The translations under genes were made by a program, and so were the position numbers. Below are positions 28,301 to 30,738 of a stretch of 30,738 nt of DNA, one piece after another. Position 1 is the stretch's first letter. Each line of letters starts with the position of its first letter. Below the pieces are notes generated by a model. The model ran no database searches. It was given only the letters and a program-made list of their open reading frames with translations, and was not told where the DNA came from. This stretch comes from a virus, in the IMG/VR virus record IMGVR_UViG_3300032308_002388, positions 1-30,738 of that record. One strand, 5' to 3'.

Positions 28301-30738
28301 TGACGTAGGCAACTTTGATGTCAACCCGTATGATAATATTGACTATGGTCCTGAAGGTCGTCCAACCTATGATCCTGCTATTCTTGACGCAATTTTTGAA
28401 AGCAGTTTCTTGGACCCATACCTTGGAACACGTGCCACAGATATCAACATTGATGGCGGCGCATTCATTGACACATACTCAAGTCATGCTCCTGAAGAAC
28501 TGGTGCCTGGATCAACCTTTGATACCCTAGATTTCCGTGTGTACACACGTCCGGGTGCTGACTGGGAAGGCAACGGTCACGGATTCAACATCAAATCTAT
28601 CAGTCTTGGATATACCACAGTAGACAATGCCGTGAGCTTTGCCAACGTAATGGCACATGCAGTGGCAGTGAGAGCTGTCAACGTCAGCAACAGAGTATCG
28701 CTGATTCCTGTAGAACAATACATCGTGGACTGGGCAACTCAGACTTTGACTGTCATCGACGGCGCAGCCCCAGGGGACATAATAAATGTAGAAGTGTATG
28801 GAATTGGTGGTGGAAGTCAGCTCTACAAAGAAAGTTATCCAGGCCAATTTGTGGGCAACAGCTTGACTATTCCAGTGATCACAGCAGTGAATTGGACAAC
28901 ATTCACAGTGTATGCTCAAGGCGATTATGTTCGATACAATAATGATGTATACCGAGTCAACCAAACGATTAGTAGCGGCTCATCATTCAACTTCATATTT
29001 TACACACTGGTAGATTCGGAAAGTGTGTTGGATGACATTTTGATTCTGGTCAATGGTGAAATCATCACCAACTATACCTATGCACCGACCAATGGATACG
29101 AAACTCGCATAAGTTTTGACGACACTTATGATTCCACTGACTGGGTGGTGATCACAGTGCTAGGTGCCACCGCACCCGAGCGTAGTTGGAGCTTCCCACA
29201 AACTGAGTATTTTGTGTATGACGGCAGTACCGCTACCTATACACTGGACAACAGTTTACAAGGTACCAACGAAATCAATGTCATAGTTGAGCGTGACGGA
29301 CAACGATTACGTCCTTCAGAAAGCGTGGAATATTTTGGCGATGGCAGTAGCATGGGACCATACTACCTACCAACTCGAGGCAAGGTAGTGGGCGGCTTGA
29401 TTTCTCCCACAGATGTACGAGTGTATGTGGACCAAGAATTGGCAGTGCAGAACATTGACTACACAATCAGTGCATGGGATGGCAGCAGTGATTTATATGT
29501 GGAATTTTTTACACCACCACCAGTGGGCGCCCAAATTATCATTGCATTATCCACAGATGCTGACTATACCATCAATGGCAATCAACTCACACTAAGAGTT
29601 GGTGCATCGTTTGATGCTGTGATAGCTGTCACCACCTGGAATGACACCAGCGAACAAGGATTACTAACACAGGTATTTGTAGGTCCAACTCAAACTGGAA
29701 CCACAATAGGACAAGCCTATGATACCACAGATTTCGATCAGGGTAACGTCACAGGAGCTCCGGGCAGTTTTGACTACAGTACAGGTACTGTGGTAGCAAC
29801 CAATACATTTGATACAGGACGACCAATACTCAATGACGAACGTCTATGGGTCACCATCAACGGTTGGAGATTGATTGCCGGTGAAGACTTTACTGTAGAC
29901 GGAACCAATGTGATATTGGGCGGCAGTATCATTGGACCAGCTGATGTGGTTGCGATCACCAACTTTACACAAACTGTGACTCCGGAAGCCATTAGCTTTA
30001 GAATATTCCAGGACATGTTGGGAATACAGCGCATGTATCGTATTCTTCCTAGAGATACCACAGTATTGACACAGCCATTGTCCAGCACTGCTGACATCAT
30101 CTATGTACAAGATGCTGGCAGTCTCAGTCAACCCAACCCTGCCAACAATATTTTTGGTCAGTTGACAATCAATGGCGAACGCATCACTTATCGCACTCGA
30201 AATGTAGTTGACAACACTGTTTCTGGACTGCGCCGAGGAGTTGCAGGCACAGCTATAACTTCTCACTCAGTAGACAGCTTTGTATATGACATTGGACCAG
30301 GCGAGGCATTACCACAACGCTATCAACAAAATTTACTGTCAAATGTTTTCCTTGGCAATGGCTCCACACAAACCTACACCACAGACATTGGATTTGTCAA
30401 CGAAATTGATGTCTACTTGGGCGGTTCAGTAAGATGCTTTGTGGGAGATACAGTGGGAACGCTGATTGAAGTACCACAAGATGACTTTACCATTGTCAGT
30501 GTTAATCCAATCACTGTGCAATTGAATTTTGTTCCAAACGCTGGGCAGATATTCCGATTGACGTACACTCCAATTGTTGGTGCAACATTGTCACTCACAG
30601 TGCCCGCCAGCGGTGCAACCAGCCTTTGGGCCGCAGAATTTTCTGCAACTGATTTGATATTGCAATCCACAGATACTTACGAAATAACCGACTTGAATCC
30701 AATTGTTGTGGAGTTTGACACACCTGTTCCTGTAAAAC
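16350..30738 (+). CDS. giant modular virion/baseplate adhesin, C-terminus beyond the window
   Basis: The frame from the ATG at 16350 was read to the window end without a stop, giving at least 4,796 residues. The ATG is one base after the gp6 stop, with GGAG (16337-16340) 9 bases upstream. The N-terminus (RIRTVDFLPEIFRTPTNRQF, then FVDLDKFVNFSQYYWLPGGP) recalls giant structural proteins of environmental T4-like phages. Landmarks: a PWEMLGF...PTWW...YG block near residue 1343, a CBM5/12-like module near 1838, seven FG-GAP-like repeats at 2246-3077, a helical block with DWLFKTS and EVKPYHVKIKEF at about 3600-3680, and repeated tail-fibre-like beta modules to the end. There is no signal peptide or membrane segment, and cysteines are few. 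Position after gp6 is where T4 has gp7, so the N-terminal part might serve as a wedge component while the rest is an adhesin. Function is inferred, not shown. Confidence 0.88.
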   Translation, partial: MANTRIRTVDFLPEIFRTPTNRQFLSATLDQLVQDPKLKPTQGFIGRRVGPGVNPQDNYVLEPTRSRTDYQLEPGTCFLTPNTNTVADALTYPGLVDSIGVKGGNTTRADRLFASQYYSWDPFVDLDKFVNFSQYYWLPGGPDSVDVFANPIPLEDDFTVTRNPSNYTFSGVPGTNPTLTLVRQGSYEFNVQQTGHRFWIQSVPGTSGTLPQTPNQSSREVLGVINNGDDNGTITFNVPSKSAQNFYYQLDDAGVVDFATNIEFDEINNIYLDDFIKKYGGIDGVTDIGGRTIIFLNDAGWFYTGLFDSAGQPYDSVPFDETIEITLDSQKYSVWRINLVYDDTLNPYIRLTVEQPVNNLSKLLVEYGDQYSNIYFYKTASGTFERIPLITADLDYLYYQDADNPELFGIIRLVDNAQEVPIVIDDAATPIVTLIGSVIVGNTLTFSTSVGGAPLPGMVLSGGGVTEGTYLVSGTGNTWVLNQQATGTPTTARLVNIIGSSEYTSPNGVVFSNGLKVQFQGPTIPESYSGNEYYVEGVGESITLLPVTRFITPETYTRSTTVPYDSTPYDSTPYDESLNAPLDQDYITINRASLDFNAWSRSNRWFHIDIINATAEYNGSVPVLDNNFRAKRPILEFVPSLKLFDFGTEGLPPINIIDFRATDAMSDINGTIGYSIDGYAFQTGTRVIFAADRDPEVRNKIFQVTFITPSGSGVPIIDLQPADLNAPDQLRDQSVLVTSGITQQGTTYWYNGEVWVPAQQKSNINQPPLFDVFDENGVSYGDRIVYPSTSFAGTKLFSYAPGEGVTDSIIDQPLKYLTINNVGDIVFDNNLNVDTFVYVEDTISVEVPINDGIVRQYQNRTEFAKLLGWKTAETQVVSRQSFSFNYTTGQDLVIDIPVDTDSSAIPVKVFVNALFVNPDEYTYVVNANNSTTISFINEPPSGVSVEVSVISNVASPTGFYSVPLNLENNAVNATVPDLTLGTIRNHYGTICQNLADFQGDINGPNNSRDLGDIIPFGQIIMQQSAPLTMASTFINNPGYDFFRSLEYSSTQYEKFKNVLMDTVVKNNFQNMTVAEILDECMILINLGKNELTPFYWTDTIPTGETYEQTVYTVTPITGTTFDTLYTYNFDEANYRAILVYLNDEILLGDDIEYSVAADGPRLTVLVPLTVGDVLTIREYATTFANYVPSTPTKLGLYPSYVPELFLDDTYVQPTFVIRGHDGSITVAYNDIRDQILLEFEKRIYNNLKVEKNPIPLVLDDVAPGQFRTTDYTQGEITQILGTSFLAWVGANKLPYREQDYIEDNEFTWNYSASQNKLNNQPLLGAWRGIYNYFYDTDAPNTRPWEMLGFSERPTWWEEEYGPAPYTSGNLVLWEDLEAGRVMDPAGSYVLNKYKRPGLTSVIPSGTEGQLLSPFEVMVGEYDQGSFRKSWTVGDDGSVEASWRKSSAWPFAVQRLLALTRPADYFALFADRDLYRYNNEFGQYLYNNRFRLQPENIEIYGNGVIKNSYINWIVDYNRQTGLDSTADLKVVLENIDVRLCYRLAAFSDKQYTKIYTEKSSPNSLNTSLLLPDESYQYLLYKNPTISTLTWSSVIIQRTELGYAVYGYSTTTPYFEILVSVPNGNYRTIKVADTVVRAPNDFSNTVVQVPYGFEFTTVNSVVDFLLSYGAFQERQGMTFEDKDNARILNWSQMAQEFIYWSRQGWGPGSLININPVANTLNVMRPNQIAESLSITAPEDILLNQNKQALQGQDYVVERFENDLVLRAVNNNTFSYLNAKFTAYEHMIVLDNISIFNDLIYNPATGARQSRLLFIGYTTYDWNGSLDAQGFILNQDNVEPWSPNRAYSKGQIVKYKDAYWSAVKIIPPTDKFDFNVWIKSDYNLIQKGLLPNAATNSEQVRNFYNTTQANFERDADLFAFGLIGFRPRRYMQNLNLDDISQVNIYSQFLGTKGTTQATDIFTKANLGKEVAEYNIFENWAIQRAIYGANANRSYFELRLNEALLLANPSTVEIINPQQFSEADQTVLVSNIWKESYPITSPDILPTTDLSATDSQLPSAGYVNWDDADIKLFNFSDLTAIINDIENIAVGTSVWVAKDNAYDWNIYRNNLVIYNMTQVRDNLNGTCTFTFAGQHGLLVNSQIVIKYFDQGIDGAYRVLSVPSLKTVTVELSLGGAVTQVTGIGVCFVLETMRVAQASDVSNLVYSNSLLPGNKAWVDDDGTGHWIVYEKIDPFTNGTELVPLEPVISSRFGTSIAQGFGGLAAIVGAPGYGNEVGAVYGYTKGGTTSYVESVVLTMGANNFVGYGDSAACGNNSWGIAGAPRSWANQGYAVAIYRNPDSGNFIQSQLLTEVPYRLYQATGNGVTTSYNPSASITITDPTKVGVVINDVVQVYGTNWTYSAPNVVFTSVATNSTPVAAPPNGSQINIFLYDEYSYSVAISPDERWMYVGAPAGNRVYAYNKVDVQLQAKNFVGDGSTTTFFIADTIVVDNDSATGGIGSQQLGVTVNDLPKTANVDWTYDGENVVFEIPPNTGDEIRIIRLQSKTFFPTLPVTTFNIEEIYTATNIYSFSMYVNDVLQRPNMDYTFNTTTKTVTFLQGVTGTILATSISYWEYVDYLTVAGLPTTARFGHSLTTTTDGRQIVIGTPNDTVDGKLLAGQVYVIDRCVERFTVTNPSITTYSTLRNFSGPATVKVNATYLIPDGSNNNGQFTEDNANTVTIDYPLNVGDIIEIETNQFELMQAVASNAPQAGAVFGRAVDQCPTNCSLYIGQPNDSSVLPEAGSVERFVNQNRLYGIITGVEQNPTLTPGDTVRINNVDIEVSTPTAWNSAIAWAANTFVIDGATIYRSIRTVPSSVSIDDTTYWKESSWVELYANDINVAAAPVQSGPTAGLVLIPNVSASVNNGYLTISIANSNAVVPFTQLLVLPGIGNAYNDLGMEPMYYTQTVEAPNQIAFAHFGESVAISDDSLTLVVGSPQGTAAKPTTFDNGTTYFDSKATEFFDLLSESGVVYTYDLLSAANGSIRNPSKFVFGQQIYDETLQSLDEFGTAVSYVNGILLVGSPQDDLGDSIGDYGRITQLNNIDRLAAWNPIYRETPIVDVKLLNSVFAYDKLESKVTQYFDFIDPLQGKILGSARQNIDYIGALDPANYNFGVVNNFGDTWNESYLGQMWWDLSTVRFIDYHQGSIEYESRRWGQLFPGSSVDVYQWIESTVPPASYDGPGTVYSTTSYVVTSKLNNDGLFATRYFYWVKGIREVISRAKKTLSAEAVAQYIENPRGSGIPYIAALSPSAVALYNARPYISAQDTILHVEFDKIANSDNVHVEYDLIPSGDPDGFLGAGLYRKMLDSFCGEDTLGNKVPDPLLSPAELYGVQFRPRQSFFADRFLALQNYLERANNILLQFPISDSRPFNLLNSEEPEPTSASGEWNKRVATYTELTYQDLGEVPVGYKYLVVTDSTNKGLWTIYTVTPTIDGISKYLLLSRVQNYDTKQYWEYVDWIQPGYNASIKPVAEVATFNDLQRLTVPEGASAKVTRNSFAKFEIYQYLDGEWIRVVLEDGTIQIKNTIWDYTAGKFGFDVETYDSQYFDQYPAIETRQIIKAINEELLVDELQIFRNQLLMLVFEYVLTEFNAPDWLFKTSLIDVDHKIRELLPYQIFRQDNQDFVLQYIQEVKPYHVKIKEFNLKYYGLDTYDGTVTDFDCPAYFNSNIDGFEAPALDDTNPPKYSNSVPSSSGLWQELPWSQWYQNYTLTLQGVDVIESGAGYTVPPVVTVGDEWQANTAYSTDQQIYYLGNLYTVQDGGTTGDKAPTFTSGVQLNGTATLAYAGSTAFAVARVNTAGQVVEIIVIETGSGYTVTPTITISGGNGLGARAVPVLGNELVRNFLTTLKYDRYNYNSQVVDWQTNTEYLEGQLVRFQDQVYSVDADVNSGSIFDPEQYTLVDQSTLDAADRVIGLYTPTPNEPGRELAQVMLGIDYPGVQVMGPDFSQNTGYDVGNFDVNPYDNIDYGPEGRPTYDPAILDAIFESSFLDPYLGTRATDINIDGGAFIDTYSSHAPEELVPGSTFDTLDFRVYTRPGADWEGNGHGFNIKSISLGYTTVDNAVSFANVMAHAVAVRAVNVSNRVSLIPVEQYIVDWATQTLTVIDGAAPGDIINVEVYGIGGGSQLYKESYPGQFVGNSLTIPVITAVNWTTFTVYAQGDYVRYNNDVYRVNQTISSGSSFNFIFYTLVDSESVLDDILILVNGEIITNYTYAPTNGYETRISFDDTYDSTDWVVITVLGATAPERSWSFPQTEYFVYDGSTATYTLDNSLQGTNEINVIVERDGQRLRPSESVEYFGDGSSMGPYYLPTRGKVVGGLISPTDVRVYVDQELAVQNIDYTISAWDGSSDLYVEFFTPPPVGAQIIIALSTDADYTINGNQLTLRVGASFDAVIAVTTWNDTSEQGLLTQVFVGPTQTGTTIGQAYDTTDFDQGNVTGAPGSFDYSTGTVVATNTFDTGRPILNDERLWVTINGWRLIAGEDFTVDGTNVILGGSIIGPADVVAITNFTQTVTPEAISFRIFQDMLGIQRMYRILPRDTTVLTQPLSSTADIIYVQDAGSLSQPNPANNIFGQLTINGERITYRTRNVVDNTVSGLRRGVAGTAITSHSVDSFVYDIGPGEALPQRYQQNLLSNVFLGNGSTQTYTTDIGFVNEIDVYLGGSVRCFVGDTVGTLIEVPQDDFTIVSVNPITVQLNFVPNAGQIFRLTYTPIVGATLSLTVPASGATSLWAAEFSATDLILQSTDTYEITDLNPIVVEFDTPVPVK
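18036..18065 (+). repeat. perfect 15-bp tandem duplication inside the giant gene
   Basis: CCCTACGATTCCACA occurs twice in tandem (18036-18050 and 18051-18065). A diverged partial third copy follows (18066-18077). It encodes PYDST-PYDST-PYDE and preserves frame. Exact DNA identity suggests a recent slippage event. Confidence 0.9.
20376..20470 (+). other. conserved-looking PWEMLGF / WW / PYTS block of the giant protein
   Basis: Residues about 1343-1374 contain PWEMLGFSERPTWWEEEYG followed by PYTSGNLVLWEDL. The density of Trp, Tyr and Pro and the turn-like spacing suggest a conserved folded motif or ligand-binding surface. From memory it recurs in giant structural proteins of marine phages; I cannot assign a named family. 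Confidence 0.45.
21861..21977 (+). other. CBM5/12-like carbohydrate-binding module 1 in the giant protein
   Basis: From residue 1838 the pattern is W-(x)5-AYSKGQIVKYKDAYWSAV, then a proline-containing loop and a closing W. This is the aromatic signature of chitinase-type CBM5/12 modules (W...Y..G..V.Y....Y.a...P....W). Binding of a glycan is inferred. Confidence 0.6.
23085..25578 (+). other. seven FG-GAP-like repeats: predicted seven-bladed beta-propeller with inserts
   Basis: Repeats begin at 23085 (RFGTSIAQG, IVGAPGYG), 23250 (YGDSAACG, IAGAP), 23637 (SYSVAIS, YVGAP), 24216 (RFGHSLTTT, VIGTP), 24594 (FGRAVDQ, YIGQP), 25206 (FGESVAIS, VVGSP) and 25470 (FGTAVSY, LVGSP). Each has the FG-x-(S/A)-V start, a (V/I)G-(A/S/T/Q)-P turn and usually a closing G-x-V-Y-x-Y strand, as in the FG-GAP_2 family. 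Seven is the blade number of integrin-alpha propellers. Spacing is irregular (55-204 residues) because other modules sit between blades. Clear DxDxDG calcium loops are not present. Confidence 0.78.
24813..24950 (+). other. CBM5/12-like module 2, inserted between propeller repeats 5 and 6
   Basis: From residue 2822 the pattern is W-NSAIAWAANTFVIDGATIYRS, then a loop and DDTTYWKES before a W. It is weaker than module 1 but keeps the aromatic spacing. Confidence 0.45.
27654..27809 (+). other. CBM5/12-like module 3, flanked by GxGYT segments
   Basis: From residue 3769 the pattern is W-QANTAYSTDQQIYYLGNLYTV, a DGGTTGDKAPTF loop and LAYAG. It lies between two similar GxGYT-V-x-P segments (GAGYTVPPVVTV before, GSGYTVTPTITI after), which suggests insertion into, or linkage of, a repeated beta module. 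Confidence 0.55.
28029..28154 (+). other. CBM5/12-like module 4
   Basis: From residue 3894 the pattern is W-QTNTEYLEGQLVRFQDQVYSV, then an SGSIFDPEQYTLVD ending. It closely parallels module 5 (ending FIFYTLVD), so the two are probably duplicates. Confidence 0.55.
28893..29016 (+). other. CBM5/12-like module 5
   Basis: From residue 4182 the pattern is W-TTFTVYAQGDYVRYNNDVYRV, SGSSFNF and FYTLVD. It has the same start, spacing and ending as module 4. Confidence 0.55.
29031..30581 (+). repeat. C-terminal run of tail-fibre-like beta modules
   Basis: Modules start near 29031 (ILVNGEIITNYTY), 29268 (IVERDGQRL, weak), 29409 (VYVDQELAVQNIDYTI), 29829 (VTINGWRLIAGEDFTV) and 30396 (VYLGG, diverged). 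The shared pattern is a V-x-(V/I)-(N/D)-G-like turn, 6-9 residues, (D/E)-(Y/F)-T, a second strand, a P-x-G-x-x-I turn and a final strand. This pattern is common in phage tail-fibre stalk or adaptor regions. The run continues past the window edge. Confidence 0.6.

Noticed and set aside
1-30738. tRNA genes, CRISPR arrays, insertion sequences, integrase or attachment sites
   Set aside because: No cloverleaf-like segments, regularly spaced direct repeats, transposase frames or terminal inverted repeats were seen on either strand.

Overview
The window is about 30.7 kb (roughly 43-45% G+C by eye) of a tailed phage genome with T4-like (myovirus) architecture. It carries homologues of T4 gp46, gp47, gp55, gp53, gp5, gp25 and gp6. 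Genes are packed tightly, with no tRNAs, insertion sequences, CRISPR arrays or bacterial housekeeping genes. The gene set and the style of the large structural proteins resemble T4-like phages of marine and freshwater bacteria (cyanophage/pelagiphage type). Nothing here identifies the host.

Layout. Two divergent blocks meet at a 118-bp control region (5156-5273). The left block (5155 down to 1, minus strand) is a replication, recombination and late-transcription operon. In order of transcription it encodes a gp55-like late sigma factor, a gp47/Mre11-like nuclease, a radical SAM protein with a B12-binding-like N-terminus, a 133-aa unknown protein, and a gp46/Rad50-like ATPase cut by the window edge. 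Three successive junctions overlap by 4, 11 and 4 bases, so the radical SAM gene is translationally embedded in the recombination operon. A consensus sigma70-type promoter (TTGACA-N16-TATAAT) lies immediately upstream of the sigma gene.

The right block (5274 to the end, plus strand) is a baseplate and adhesion module. It encodes a tube/cap-like protein with an internally repeated N-terminal extension, gp53, a 976-aa structural protein that may be the hub, a gp5-like spike, gp25, an oversized gp6, and one giant ORF that starts 1 bp after gp6. I read the giant ORF codon by codon from 16350 to the window end: it stays open for 4,796 codons and has no stop here. TAAATA-containing late-promoter-like motifs precede the first gene of this block and gp6, which fits with the phage encoding its own gp55-type sigma.

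How the parts fit. Host RNA polymerase would read the sigma/recombination operon early. The gp55-like factor would then switch on the structural block. The gp46/gp47 complex would process DNA ends for recombination-dependent replication.

The most unusual part is the giant ORF. In its middle (about residues 2246-3077) are seven FG-GAP-like repeats, the number expected for an integrin-alpha-like seven-bladed propeller. Adhesion-type modules (tail-fibre-like beta modules and a CBM5/12-like module) are inserted between blades. More of both module types are scattered along the rest of the chain. The protein looks like a very large modular adhesin or wedge-fibre component of the baseplate.
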